A stretch of DNA of 64,000 bases from Mucilaginibacter sp. (lineage in GTDB: Bacteria; Bacteroidota; Bacteroidia; Sphingobacteriales; Sphingobacteriaceae): the NCBI GenBank assembly GCA_028288025.1, contig JAQBOM010000021.1:1-64000 (forward strand), read 5' to 3'. The notes beneath the pieces were generated by a model. The model was not told the origin of the DNA. It saw only the letters and a list, made by a program, of their open reading frames with translations, and searched no databases. The translations under genes were made by a program, and so were the position numbers. Below, in pieces: positions 45,732 through 55,220 of the stretch (within the stretch, counting starts at the first letter, position 1; every line of letters begins with the position of its first letter).

Positions 45732-46061
45732 ATGAAAAACTTAATCATTTCTGCCGGTATCATGTTAGCCACTTTGGTAACGGCCGGTAACGTAGCCCAA
45801 GCACAAACACATAAAAAAATAAGCGACCAGGGTAAAGGCGCAATAATCGGCGGCGCCGGCGGCGCTGTTGCAGGCGGTTTAATTGGCCACGGCCTTAAAG
45901 GTGCACTAATTGGCGGCGCTATAGGTGCCGGCGGCGGATATATTGTCGGTAACGAGCACCATAAGCACGAAGTAAAAGAACAGCGGGCTACCGAAAGGGC
46001 AGCCTATCTGCGCGAACGCCGCAGACATGTTTACGCCGCAAACCACCATATCAAATATTAA
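45732..46061 (+). CDS. Glycine-zipper exported small protein
   Basis: 109 residues. The signal peptide ends at NVAQAQ (about residue 25). Residues 36-73 form a glycine zipper (GAIIGGAGGAVAGGLIG, ALIGGAIGAGGGYIVG) that could insert into or span a membrane. The tail is highly charged (KHEVKEQRATERAAYLRERRRH). This resembles YMGG-like or Gly-zipper proteins that are often stress induced; the role is unknown. It is followed by a strong terminator. Confidence 0.75.
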   Translation: MKNLIISAGIMLATLVTAGNVAQAQTHKKISDQGKGAIIGGAGGAVAGGLIGHGLKGALIGGAIGAGGGYIVGNEHHKHEVKEQRATERAAYLRERRRHVYAANHHIKY

Positions 46062-46072
46062 ATTCACCAGAT

Positions 46073-46105
46073 AAAAAACCCGTAACCAAAAGTTGCGGGT
46101 TTTTT
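46073..46105. terminator. Bidirectional intrinsic terminator
   Basis: AAAAAACCCG-T-AAC pairs with GTT-G-CGGGTTTTTT around a CAAAA loop. A T-run follows on the plus strand and an A-run precedes, so it can work both ways. It lies 12 bases after the glycine-zipper gene. Confidence 0.88.
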
Positions 46106-46316
46106 GTTTAGTGGAATTACGAAAATAGTGTAGTAAAGTATATACACTTCTTAGCTGCGCTGTGATTTTCTGTACACCGTCGGTAACATTATTTACACAA
46201 TCCCATTTATAAAAAAAATACGCTACTTTTGCATTACCCGATTAAGTTTAAGCCCAAACGATTCTTTGCAAGCTGCACCCGTGATAGCTTTTTCGGCCTG
46301 TTGATTACTATTGTGT

Positions 46317-46676
46317 ATGGGAAAGCGTATTTTAATATTGGACGACAACGAGGATATACTTGAAATAGTTCAGGAAACTTTAACTTATGAAGATTTCGAA
46401 GTGGAAAGCACTTCACGCAGCGATGCCGTTATTCCTTTGGTTGAAAAATTTATCCCCGACCTGGTTATTCTGGATTACCGCGTTGCAGGTTTAAACGGCG
46501 GCGAGTTGTGCCGGCAAATAAAAGCGCACCCCGATTTTTGCAATACCCCGGTTATCATTTTCTCGGCCTATATCAATCACAACGACGAACTATTCTCCTA
46601 TGGCTGCGACGCCATCATAAACAAGCCTTTTGATCTCACCGAGCTTGTCGAGAAAGTCAATAGCTTGATTTTGTAA
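46317..46676 (+). CDS. Single-domain response regulator (CheY-like)
   Basis: A 119-residue receiver domain only. The acidic pair is Asp9/Asp10 (LILDDNEDI), the phosphate acceptor Asp53 (LVILDYRVAG), the Thr/Ser switch is in IIFSAY, and the Lys is in IINKPFD. With no output domain it must signal by protein contact. No histidine kinase is adjacent. ATG 46317 is chosen over a TTG two codons upstream. A TACTTTTG -7 like element lies at 46224-46231. Confidence 0.9.
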   Translation: MGKRILILDDNEDILEIVQETLTYEDFEVESTSRSDAVIPLVEKFIPDLVILDYRVAGLNGGELCRQIKAHPDFCNTPVIIFSAYINHNDELFSYGCDAIINKPFDLTELVEKVNSLIL

Positions 46677-46870
46677 AAAAATCTTTTTATTGGAAAATTT
46701 TTTTATATTGCCTATAATTAAAGCAGGGCGACTCATTCTATATCTTTTCTACCAAATTTTTAATAACACATTAACTGCTTGTTAAACAAGTTGTTATTAA
46801 TTAATTGTTATGTAATTATAGAATTATGTTTTTTATTTCCTGCATCGTTCAATTATCTTAAAATAATTCA

Positions 46871-47104
46871 ATGGTTACGGCAATAGACAATACAAACCCG
46901 AAGGGTATTTTTCAGATGGAAAACAAACTCCCGCTCTGTCCAAAATGCAACTCGCAATTTGATTACAGGGTTCATAGAAGCTTTTTTGTAAAAGTCTTTT
47001 TATTCTGGCTTCCATTAAGAAGGTATGCTTGTTATAATTGCAAACGCAAATATTATATTTTGCACGGCAGGCCGTTTACAAATCTCTCACAACTAAAAAG
47101 TTAA
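46871..47104 (+). CDS. Small zinc-ribbon protein
   Basis: 77 residues. Two CxxC pairs, LCPKCNSQF and ACYNCKRKY, about 28 residues apart, form a likely zinc ribbon. The segment between them (RSFFVKVFLFWLPLRRY) is hydrophobic and basic and could bind the membrane face. A second possible start is ATG 46916 (MENKLPLCPKC), which removes 15 residues of low conservation value. It lies between two single-domain response regulators. Function unknown. Confidence 0.6.
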   Translation: MVTAIDNTNPKGIFQMENKLPLCPKCNSQFDYRVHRSFFVKVFLFWLPLRRYACYNCKRKYYILHGRPFTNLSQLKS

Positions 47105-47397
47105 TTTCCTGATATATATGGTATCCCATTGCTTGTAAATCAGTCTATCGCTGTATTTTTTGGCAAATTCTTTTTTGTGCGTTATTCAAAAAGTTTATGT
47201 TTGCAAAATATCAGTTCAACCGTTTGAACTGATATTTTGAGGCAAAGGATAAATTATTAAACTTATTGACGCCAACTCGGTCATAAGTATAACTGCCGGC
47301 AGGAATTATTATAATAACCTCACCCTGGTTAAAAAACAGGGGATTACAGGTTATAACAGTTCTTAATCGGTCAAACATGTTCTGGTAAACGAATTTT
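47105..47397. other. Gap with a perfect 16-bp palindrome
   Basis: A 293-base gap. 47204-47239 is a perfect inverted repeat, CAAAATATCAGTTCAA, loop CCGT, then its complement, with no T-run after it. It could be an operator or a leader structure for the receiver gene at 47398. A weaker ACCCTG/CAGGG stem lies at about 47322-47343. Confidence 0.6.
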
Positions 47398-47766
47398 ATG
47401 ATGCAAAAGATTTTAGCGGTTGATGACGACCAGGATATATTGGAAGTATTGCGATTTGTACTTGAAGATTCAGGCTACGAGGTGGAAACACTTTCTGATG
47501 GAAAGTATTTATTTGATAAAATTAAATCAAATACGCCGGATTTAATATTGCTTGACATTATGCTTGGTAACCTCGACGGGCGCGAATTGTGCAAAGATGT
47601 AAAAGCCAAAAAAGAAACGCACGAGATTCCCGTTATCTTAATCTCGGCCAGTCACAACATAGCCGATTCCATGACACAGAAAGGCGCCCCGAATGCCTTT
47701 ATCGCAAAACCCTTTGATATTGACGTGTTGTTAAGCACCATTCAAACACATTTGCGGGCAGCTTAG
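47398..47766 (+). CDS. Single-domain response regulator (CheY-like)
   Basis: A 122-residue receiver domain. Asp9-Asp11 (LAVDDDQDI), acceptor Asp53 (LILLDIMLGNLDGREL), Ser in VILISASHN, and Lys in AFIAKPFD. There is no output domain. It is similar in layout to the receiver at 46317 and probably a distant paralogue. It starts at ATG 47398, just before a second Met. The stop is followed by an inverted GCAAACT-type repeat. Confidence 0.9.
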   Translation: MMQKILAVDDDQDILEVLRFVLEDSGYEVETLSDGKYLFDKIKSNTPDLILLDIMLGNLDGRELCKDVKAKKETHEIPVILISASHNIADSMTQKGAPNAFIAKPFDIDVLLSTIQTHLRAA

Positions 47767-47769
47767 AGG

Positions 47770-47888
47770 GAAGTTTACAGTGGGCAGTTTGCAGTCGACT
47801 ATTTAAGAGTTAACTTGATCCGCCCTTTCTGCAAACTGCAAACTGCAAACTGCAAACTGCAAACTGCAAACTGCAAACCGCAAACTCA
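47770..47888. repeat. Eight-unit GCAAACT tandem array with inverted left arm
   Basis: 47831-47886 holds eight heptads GCAAACT (one variant GCAAACC). The last unit enters the stop codon of the minus-strand gene. The left arm at about 47773-47800 reads GTTTACA, GTGGGCA, GTTTGCA, GTCGACT and is complementary to the array. The element fills most of the gap between convergent stop codons. Confidence 0.9.
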
Positions 47889-49013
47889 CCTCACGCCAAG
47901 CTTTCTTAATTCTTTATCAATATACACGCTCCATCTTGCTTGCGCCGACTCGTTAGCGCCATGCCTGGTTTCGTCATCATACAGTTTTTGCATATCGGTC
48001 ATTTCCCTATACGATTCCAGGTAATCAACATTGACCGGGCCGTCAAAATTGCCGGGAGGCAACTGCTCGCTTAATATTTTTTGCTTAAACCGCTCTGCGG
48101 CTATTTTAGCAATATCAAAGTGCCGTTGCTCGTGGTTTAATGCATAAGCGGTACGGCTCCCCTCCTTTACCCAGCTGGCGCTTTTCGGCAAACATACCTT
48201 CATTAAAAGATGTACGTTCACCATCCCATTATTAACCGTGTTATGTTCATCATATCCAAAAGACGGGTATATTTCGGCATCGTACCTGCTGTTGGGTGTT
48301 TTCGCCTGAAAATCATTCCAGGTAAGGGGCCGGCCAATTGAGTAATATATACTATCGCCTTCTGTTTTCTCACGGTAATCTTCAAACGTTACCTTAACTG
48401 CCTTTGCCAGTTTAATATTGGTGGCGGCCTGGCGGTTCATCCAGGTATTTAAATAAACAAATCCATTTTCAAGCACATGCCGCAGCGTGGGCTCAACATC
48501 CTGTGGCGGCCCGGTGTTACGTGTGTAGGTAGCGCTGCCGTTGTAATCCGTAAGGTGCAGGCCCCCTTCCGGCACATCATCCCGGTCCTCAAGATCAAAC
48601 GACATAACCAGGCTGACATGCCCTTCCACTCCTCCGCTCAATGCTGACTCAGTCACAACGCATTTTTTAAGGCTGGCAATAACCGGGCGCAAGGCTGTAT
48701 TTCGCGATAAATTATGCCGGATAAACTGCTTGATGGCTGCAAAGCCTCCGCCCTGCAAATCTACAGGGATCAATTTAGACTGGTTTCTTTCATTGGCGCC
48801 GGCAGGTACCAGCCATGCCACCGCAGCGCGGTTCTCGCGCTCATCAATTACATTGGCTATATAAAACTCTTTGGGGGTAATGGCAATGCGTTCATCCTGT
48901 AAAATAATATCCCCGGGTGGTTTGGGCACGGATTGAAATGCGCAAAAAACCAACGTACCGTAAATCAACAATAAATTGAGCAATGTTTGCCGGAAAAAAG
49001 CAGACTTTATCAT
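47886..49013 (-). CDS. DUF922-like exported protein with HExxH motif
   Basis: 375 residues with an N-terminal signal or anchor (LLNLLLIYGTLVFCAF). The C-terminal half matches the DUF922 style, GRPLTWNDFQAKTPNSRYDAEIYPSFGY, followed by ALNHEQRHFDIAKIAAERFK, where HEQRH is an HExxH zinc-protease motif. The N-terminal half is of unknown type. It is a candidate periplasmic metallopeptidase; activity is not proven by the motif alone. Monocistronic and convergent with the receiver gene. Confidence 0.78.
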   Translation of the reverse strand: MIKSAFFRQTLLNLLLIYGTLVFCAFQSVPKPPGDIILQDERIAITPKEFYIANVIDERENRAAVAWLVPAGANERNQSKLIPVDLQGGGFAAIKQFIRHNLSRNTALRPVIASLKKCVVTESALSGGVEGHVSLVMSFDLEDRDDVPEGGLHLTDYNGSATYTRNTGPPQDVEPTLRHVLENGFVYLNTWMNRQAATNIKLAKAVKVTFEDYREKTEGDSIYYSIGRPLTWNDFQAKTPNSRYDAEIYPSFGYDEHNTVNNGMVNVHLLMKVCLPKSASWVKEGSRTAYALNHEQRHFDIAKIAAERFKQKILSEQLPPGNFDGPVNVDYLESYREMTDMQKLYDDETRHGANESAQARWSVYIDKELRKLGVR

Positions 49014-49248
49014 TATGATTATAACGCTAAAATAAGATAAGCTATTATTATCATTTATCCTTACATAACCTTAAACTTATACTTTTCCAGCCTTCGTTCA
49101 CCTGCCCTCATACCGCAAAAGTTTTCAACAGGCATACAATCCCAGATTTTTATCCGTTAAAAAAACATGTTCTCCACACGTTGTGAATTATTAATGTGAA
49201 TTACATTTTTACGATTCACTACTTTCGCCAATCGTTAGTTCGCCTTAT

Positions 49249-52200
49249 ATGACCAAACTTAAATACATTGCCTTTTTTATACCGGTATTTTTTGTTTTAT
49301 CTACAAGCGCCCAGCAAAACTCGTCGTTCCAGGTTTACCGTACCTGGCATACAGCTACGGAATTGCTGGACAAAGGCAAGTATGCTGCGGCAGCCGAGCA
49401 GTTCCGCCTGGTTGAACAGTACAAGTATAAAACCACTACCCAGTCGCAGTTTGAATCCGAGCTATCATTAATAAAAGAAAACGCACAATACTACGAAGCA
49501 TTATGCGCCCTCGAGCTTGGTAATGATGATGCCGAAAGCATGTTTCTGCGGTTTATCAAAGAGCACCCCGAAAACCCGCTTACCAAATTGGCATACTTCC
49601 AGGTGGGCCGATATTATTCAAAACAGGAAAAATATACCGACGCGCTGGTTTGGTTTAACAAAGTGAGCGCCGGTGACCTGGCCGGGAGCGAAAATACCGA
49701 GTATAAATTCCGGAAAGGTTATGCATACTTTGCGACCAACGATTATAAAAATGCCCAGCAACTGTTTAGCCAGGTAAAAAACATGCGGTCGCCATTTACA
49801 GATGACGCCACCTATTATTTCGCCTACATAGCTTACCTCAACAAAGACTATCATTTAGCCCTCGTAAATTTTGAAAAACTAAAAAAGTCAAAGAAGTACG
49901 AAAGCAGCTATCCTTATTATATCACCGCGGTCTATTTCCTGGATAACCGGTATGATGATGTGATCAATTACGCCATTCCTATTTTAAATACCACGCACCA
50001 GCAGCACGAAACCGAGATGCTGCGCCTGGTAGCTGCTTCATATTTTGCTAAAGCCGATTATCAAAATGCGGCAAAATATTACGCCCGTTTTGAGGATGAG
50101 GATCAGGGCAAAACCCAGAACACACAGGATAGCTACCAAATGGGATATACCTATTTCCGCATTGCCAATTATCCGAAAGCTGCATCTGAGCTGGTAAAGC
50201 TTCAGCAACAAAACGATATTTTCAGCCAGAATGGTAATTATACTTTAGGCGAGGTCTTCCTGAAAATGGATAACAAACAAAGCGCTCGCAACGCCTTCCT
50301 TGCAGCATCTAAACTTGATTTTGATAAACAATTGCAGGAAGACGCGCTATACCAGTACGCCAAGCTATCGTACGAACTTGACTTTAATACCCAGGCACTT
50401 GATGCCACCCGTTTATATTTAAAAAATTATCCTAATTCAAAACGTAACGACGAGGTCAAGACCTTATTGGGTGAGGAATTGCTGAACTCGCATAATTATA
50501 AAGAGGCTGTTGAAATACTTGAACCGATCCCGAATAAATCGGCCAGTGCCCGGGCGGCTTACCAAAAGGTTACTTACTACCGCGGGCTTGAATTTTATAA
50601 CGAGCGCGCGTTTGAAAATGCTATCGGGATATTCATGCGGTCGCTTAAATATCCGGTCGATACCAAAGTTGAAGCGCTCACTACTTACTGGATGGCCGAG
50701 TCAATGTACGAGGTTCGTAAATACAGCGAATCGGTTGAGACGTTTAAAAAGTTTTTGGACCTGCCTGATGCCGGCGAGACCGACGTGTACAACTATGCAA
50801 ACTATGCGCTTGCTTACGCAGCTTTCGGCGGCGAAGAATATAAAACAGCTGCCAATTACTTCCAAAAGTTTTTACGCGGCGACGAAAAGGATGCCAATAC
50901 AGTAAACGATGCGATAACCCGCCTCGCCGACAGCTACTTTGTGCTGAAAAACTACGCAACCGCATTAGAATATTATAACCGCATTATCGAACGGCGCAGC
51001 CAGGCGGAGGATTATGCCTTATTTCAGCGCGGTATGATACAAGGCTTGCAGGGTTCGCCGGATGCTAAAATAAGCACGCTGAACCAGGTGTTGAGCAAAT
51101 TCCCGAAATCGGACTATGCTGATGATGCGTCCTTTGAGATCGCATACACGTATTTTCTGCAAGGTGACGGCGAAAAGGCTAAAACCGGTTTGCAGGATAT
51201 GATCCAGCAATACGCGCATAGCAGTTACATACCGCGGGCGCTGGTTACCATTGGATTGATCGATTACAATGCCGGGCGCGAGGACCAGGCCGTTGAATCG
51301 TTCAAGAGGGCGATACAGGAATATTCGTCGACCGATGAAGCTAAACTGGCGCTGAAACAGATCGAAAAAATATATACCGATAAAGGCGATGCTCAAACCT
51401 TTATCACTTATGCGGCTACCACGCCAATAGGTAATTATACCGCAGCCGACCAGGAAAATATTATGTACACCGCGGCAAATAATCTGTATTTAAAGGGTAA
51501 CTGGCAAGGTACGGTAGGCGCTGTAAATGCTTATTTCGATAAATTTCCGAATAAGCCTATTTATGATAAGCAGGCCCGATTTATACGGGCGCAAAGTTTG
51601 GTTGCTCTTAACCGCCCGGATGAAGCTGTTACAGATTACAACGTTATTTTGAACGACTGGACAAGCGCTTACAGCGAGCAGTCGCTCATCAGCATGGCCC
51701 GGCTGTATATCGCTCAGAAAAAATATAACGACGCGGTTGTGTTCCTGAAAAGGCTTGAAACCAATTCGGAATATAAAGCCGATTATACTTTTGCCATCAA
51801 TAACCTGCTGTTGTGCTACACGCAAATGGGGGCTGCCGACGATGCGCTGAAATATGCCAAGCTGGTGCGCGGTAACGAAAAAACGGCCCAGGAAGATAAA
51901 TTTAAAACGGGCCTGTACGCGGGCCAGGCTTACCTCCAAAAAGGTGATACCACCAGCGCGGTAAAAGAATTTGACTATACCGTGGCCAATACAAAAACCA
52001 TTGCCGCCGCCGAGGCGAAATATAATATTGCACGGGTACAATATTTAAAGGGCCAATATAAGGCCTCGCAAAAAACATGTTTTGATTTGGTTAAGAACCT
52101 GCCGAACTATGATTACTGGGTAACCAAGACATTTATTTTGCTCGCAGATAATTATGTAGCGCTGAATGATACCTTCCAGGCGAAAGCTACCCTGCAAAGT

Positions 52201-52311
52201 ATAATTGACAACTACAAGGCCGATGATGATATTTTGCCAACCGCCAGGCAAAAGCTCGATCAATTATCATCGCCAGGCACCGATACTAAGAAACAGGATA
52301 ACAAAGAATAA
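49249..52311 (+). CDS. Large exported TPR-repeat protein
   Basis: 1020 residues. The signal peptide (FFIPVFFVLSTSAQ) is followed by tandem tetratricopeptide-like repeats through nearly the whole length (for example ALVWFNKVSAGDLAGSE, AIGIFMRSLKYPVDTKVEALTTYWMAES, AVESFKRAIQEYSSTDEAKLALKQIE). The later repeats resemble YbgF/BamD-type TPRs. It is periplasmic and probably a scaffold. It is the first gene of a seven-gene cluster with an outer-membrane barrel, an HU/SPOR protein, ExbB, ExbD, a TonB-like protein and FolC, and the barrel gene follows after 12 bases. Confidence 0.88.
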   Translation: MTKLKYIAFFIPVFFVLSTSAQQNSSFQVYRTWHTATELLDKGKYAAAAEQFRLVEQYKYKTTTQSQFESELSLIKENAQYYEALCALELGNDDAESMFLRFIKEHPENPLTKLAYFQVGRYYSKQEKYTDALVWFNKVSAGDLAGSENTEYKFRKGYAYFATNDYKNAQQLFSQVKNMRSPFTDDATYYFAYIAYLNKDYHLALVNFEKLKKSKKYESSYPYYITAVYFLDNRYDDVINYAIPILNTTHQQHETEMLRLVAASYFAKADYQNAAKYYARFEDEDQGKTQNTQDSYQMGYTYFRIANYPKAASELVKLQQQNDIFSQNGNYTLGEVFLKMDNKQSARNAFLAASKLDFDKQLQEDALYQYAKLSYELDFNTQALDATRLYLKNYPNSKRNDEVKTLLGEELLNSHNYKEAVEILEPIPNKSASARAAYQKVTYYRGLEFYNERAFENAIGIFMRSLKYPVDTKVEALTTYWMAESMYEVRKYSESVETFKKFLDLPDAGETDVYNYANYALAYAAFGGEEYKTAANYFQKFLRGDEKDANTVNDAITRLADSYFVLKNYATALEYYNRIIERRSQAEDYALFQRGMIQGLQGSPDAKISTLNQVLSKFPKSDYADDASFEIAYTYFLQGDGEKAKTGLQDMIQQYAHSSYIPRALVTIGLIDYNAGREDQAVESFKRAIQEYSSTDEAKLALKQIEKIYTDKGDAQTFITYAATTPIGNYTAADQENIMYTAANNLYLKGNWQGTVGAVNAYFDKFPNKPIYDKQARFIRAQSLVALNRPDEAVTDYNVILNDWTSAYSEQSLISMARLYIAQKKYNDAVVFLKRLETNSEYKADYTFAINNLLLCYTQMGAADDALKYAKLVRGNEKTAQEDKFKTGLYAGQAYLQKGDTTSAVKEFDYTVANTKTIAAAEAKYNIARVQYLKGQYKASQKTCFDLVKNLPNYDYWVTKTFILLADNYVALNDTFQAKATLQSIIDNYKADDDILPTARQKLDQLSSPGTDTKKQDNKE

Positions 52312-52323
52312 ACGCAACTAGCA

Positions 52324-54132
52324 ATGAACTTAAAATACATATATACGCTGCTTACTTTAATAATTGCCTTATGCTTTGTTCCTGCCTATGCACAAACAAA
52401 CCGAAAGGCAAAAAAACCGGCTGCGGTTGTTAAAAAGAAGCCGGCAAAAACCATTGCGAACCAGCAAAAAGCAAACGCCAAAAGCCTGGGGGATGCCGCT
52501 GTGAAGGCTACCCGCGATACCATTAAAAAAGGCGGGCAAAATACAAGCGCCGGCGCAAGCCTGTCGGAAGAGATTGTGGTAACAACCGCTTATAAACCCG
52601 TATTGGCCGATGCGGTTAAAATACGCCGCAACCCCGACCTGGAAGACAAAACACCGTTTAAAGCGCCCTTAACTTATTTCCCCATTGATAAAAGGCTCGA
52701 ATTAAATAGCTCGATAAAACCGCTGGAAGCCATGAAGCGGCCTGCGGAGCGTGATTCGGCACTAACTAACAATTACATCAAGGCCGGCTTCGGTAGTATG
52801 AAAACCACCTACGGCGAAGGCTATTTTAGTACAGGTCGTGACCCGGGATTACAATTTGGCGGTTATTTAAAACATTTTGCCCAGCAGGGAACAATGTACA
52901 AACAGAACTCAGCTAAAGAAAATGCGGGTATGTTTGTTAAAAGCATAGGCGCCGAAAACGAATTCACCGGCCGTATCACTTATAACTATAACAGCAATTA
53001 TTTTTATGGCTACGACCCGGCAAACCCGGTTAAAAACCTGCAGGTAAACCAGCAGCATTTCAGCACTATAGCCGGCGAGGCTGAATTTGCTAAAAACTAT
53101 AAAGATGTTGAAAATGATTTTACCTATGCCTTCAAATTAAAAGGCTATAGTTTTCAGGATGCTTTCCAGGCCAAAGAAAACAACGTAGTGCTGTCTGGCT
53201 TCTTAAACGAAACCATTAACCAGTTTTATGCCGGTTTAAGCGGGTCGTTAGATTTCAGCACCCAGCAGGACAATCTTTATAATTATAACAACAGCCTCAT
53301 CAGGCTTAATCCGTATATCAAATTCCAGGGCGACAGTTATAAAATTGATGCGGGTATCAGTATAGTCGACCAGTTTGGCTTCTCATCTGCCTTCTACATC
53401 TTCCCAGCAGCAAAGGCCGAGCTCCAGGTGATACCGACTTATGTACGCATATTCGTTGAGGCAAAAGGCGACGTCAACAAGTCGTCCCTGCTTGATTTTT
53501 CAACGGTCAATCCCTTCTTAGGCCAAAACCTGCAGATCAAAAACTCAATCGACCAGTTAGACCTCAGCGCCGGCTTGAAAGGCACGATTGCGCCCGGGCT
53601 GGGATTTAAAGCGTGGGTATTCCGCAACAGTGTTAAAAACATGCCGTTATTTGTAAGCGATTTTGATTTTTCAAAAGGATATAATCGGTTCAAAGTAATA
53701 TATGACGGCGGGCGCTCACGCGTGAACGGCTTTACCGGCGAACTCGATTTAAAAGCATCCGACGACCTCGACCTTTTCGGCAGGGTTGAATTCAAGGACT
53801 ACCAGATGGCAACAGTCGCCCAGCCCTGGAATTTGCCAAAATTTAAGCTTACTGCCGGTACGGTAATTCACATCAGCAACCTGGTTGATGTAACCGGCTC
53901 GTTAATGATACGGGGCAATGCGTTGGATCCGCACCCAATATCGGCAACCAACTCTGCGCCAACAACGATCGGTTCATTTGCCGACCTGAGCGGCGGCGTA
54001 CAATACAAAGCCAGCAGTCGGTTTATTGTGTTTGTTCATGTAAACAATCTGCTGAACGGCACCAATCAAACATGGTTATATTATCCCGACTACGGATTTA
54101 ACGTATTCGGCGGCGTTGGCTTTAGTTTTTAA
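52324..54132 (+). CDS. TonB-receptor-like outer-membrane barrel without plug
   Basis: 602 residues. The signal peptide ends at VPAYAQ (about 24). A Lys/Ala-rich linker (RKAKKPAAVVKKKPAKT) leads to a short TonB-box-like region (EEIVVTTAYKPVLADAVK). The barrel follows, with NNYIKAGFGSMKTTYGEGYFS near its start and a C-terminal strand NVFGGVGFSF. A classic plug domain is lacking, so it may be a partner contacted by the downstream TonB-like protein and not a nutrient receptor. Co-transcribed with the TPR gene. Confidence 0.8.
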   Translation: MNLKYIYTLLTLIIALCFVPAYAQTNRKAKKPAAVVKKKPAKTIANQQKANAKSLGDAAVKATRDTIKKGGQNTSAGASLSEEIVVTTAYKPVLADAVKIRRNPDLEDKTPFKAPLTYFPIDKRLELNSSIKPLEAMKRPAERDSALTNNYIKAGFGSMKTTYGEGYFSTGRDPGLQFGGYLKHFAQQGTMYKQNSAKENAGMFVKSIGAENEFTGRITYNYNSNYFYGYDPANPVKNLQVNQQHFSTIAGEAEFAKNYKDVENDFTYAFKLKGYSFQDAFQAKENNVVLSGFLNETINQFYAGLSGSLDFSTQQDNLYNYNNSLIRLNPYIKFQGDSYKIDAGISIVDQFGFSSAFYIFPAAKAELQVIPTYVRIFVEAKGDVNKSSLLDFSTVNPFLGQNLQIKNSIDQLDLSAGLKGTIAPGLGFKAWVFRNSVKNMPLFVSDFDFSKGYNRFKVIYDGGRSRVNGFTGELDLKASDDLDLFGRVEFKDYQMATVAQPWNLPKFKLTAGTVIHISNLVDVTGSLMIRGNALDPHPISATNSAPTTIGSFADLSGGVQYKASSRFIVFVHVNNLLNGTNQTWLYYPDYGFNVFGGVGFSF

Positions 54133-54161
54133 TTTTTATAATAAAGCGTACTTTTAGCGAA

Positions 54162-55220
54162 ATGAATTTAGCCGATTATTTGAGCGAACTACTGGTACAG
54201 CGTAATGAAGTGAGTATTCCCGGGCTTGGCCATTTCGAACGGGTACGTATAAACGGCTATTATAATGACCAGGAGGCAAAATTTTATCCGCCCGGTCACC
54301 AGGTAAAATTTGTGCCTGACGAAAAGGACGACGATACTTTCGCCGAATATATCGCCGGGAAAAAGAGCATATCGCTGGCATCATCTAAATATTTCACCGA
54401 AAAGTTTGTTAGTAAGTTAAGAGAAGATGCAGCGGAAGGCAGCGTTGCATTTTCGGACCTCGGCTCGTTTCAAACCGAAGGCGGCCAACTGGTTTTTATA
54501 CCCAATGATAAAATAAGTAACGACCCGTCTTTTTATGGCTACGAACCGGTTGGTATAAGCAAATCCGTGCAAACACCTGCAGATGAACCGGCTTTTACAA
54601 TTTTATCCGAACCCGAACCTGCCGAAGCCCATGTTTCGCCCGTTGCTGAAACAACCGGAGAACAGCAATATATTGAGGGAGAAGCCGAAGGCAAAAAGCT
54701 GCTGAATATATGGCTGGTATTGTTGATCGTGATAACCATAATTTTATTCGGCATTTTCGGTGCGTACCAGTATTACCCTAATGAGCTTAACCGCATTAAT
54801 CCTTTTTATCATAAAACAGTCTTAAAAAAAACTGTAGTTGTTCCGGTAGTAATTCCAAAAGCGGATAACGATACGACTAAAAAAAATGCGGCTGTTGCAG
54901 ATACCTCGATAAAAACAAATGCTATTACAACTCCCGCGGCAACGCAGGAAGTAAAAATCACGGACACGCTTAATCAAACCGGTTATGCCATACGTGTGGA
55001 CGCATTTAAAGCAGGAAAAATGGCAGACGAAACCGTTAACCTGTACAAAAAACGTGGCTTGGATGCCCGGATAATGCCCCGCGCACCGCGCAAGTTATAT
55101 AAAGTAATAGTTGGCAATTATTCAACCCTTAAGGATGCTGAAATAGCTAAAGAGGAATTGGTAAAAGCGAAAAAAATCAGGAAAGATTCTCAGATAACAT
55201 TAATAAACCCTAAAAAATGA
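54162..55220 (+). CDS. HU-CCDC81 and SPOR domain protein
   Basis: 352 residues. Residues 1-125 match the HU-CCDC81 pair of domains (LADYLSELLVQRNEVSIPGLGHFE, VSKLREDAAEGSVAFSDLGSF). One membrane helix lies at 183-203, then a Thr/Lys-rich periplasmic linker. A C-terminal SPOR domain (about 275-350, YAIRVDAFKAGKMADE, YKVIVGNYSTLKDAE) would bind denuded peptidoglycan. It therefore links a cytoplasmic HU-like part to the cell wall. The stop overlaps exbB by 4 bases (ATGA). Confidence 0.88.
   Translation: MNLADYLSELLVQRNEVSIPGLGHFERVRINGYYNDQEAKFYPPGHQVKFVPDEKDDDTFAEYIAGKKSISLASSKYFTEKFVSKLREDAAEGSVAFSDLGSFQTEGGQLVFIPNDKISNDPSFYGYEPVGISKSVQTPADEPAFTILSEPEPAEAHVSPVAETTGEQQYIEGEAEGKKLLNIWLVLLIVITIILFGIFGAYQYYPNELNRINPFYHKTVLKKTVVVPVVIPKADNDTTKKNAAVADTSIKTNAITTPAATQEVKITDTLNQTGYAIRVDAFKAGKMADETVNLYKKRGLDARIMPRAPRKLYKVIVGNYSTLKDAEIAKEELVKAKKIRKDSQITLINPKK

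Noticed and set aside
47831-47886. CRISPR array
   Set aside because: Units are 7 bp with no spacers and no cas genes are present in the window.
47815-48024. 69-codon frame through the GCAAACT array
   Set aside because: Translates the tandem repeat (LQTANCK units) and then runs antisense to the DUF922-like gene.
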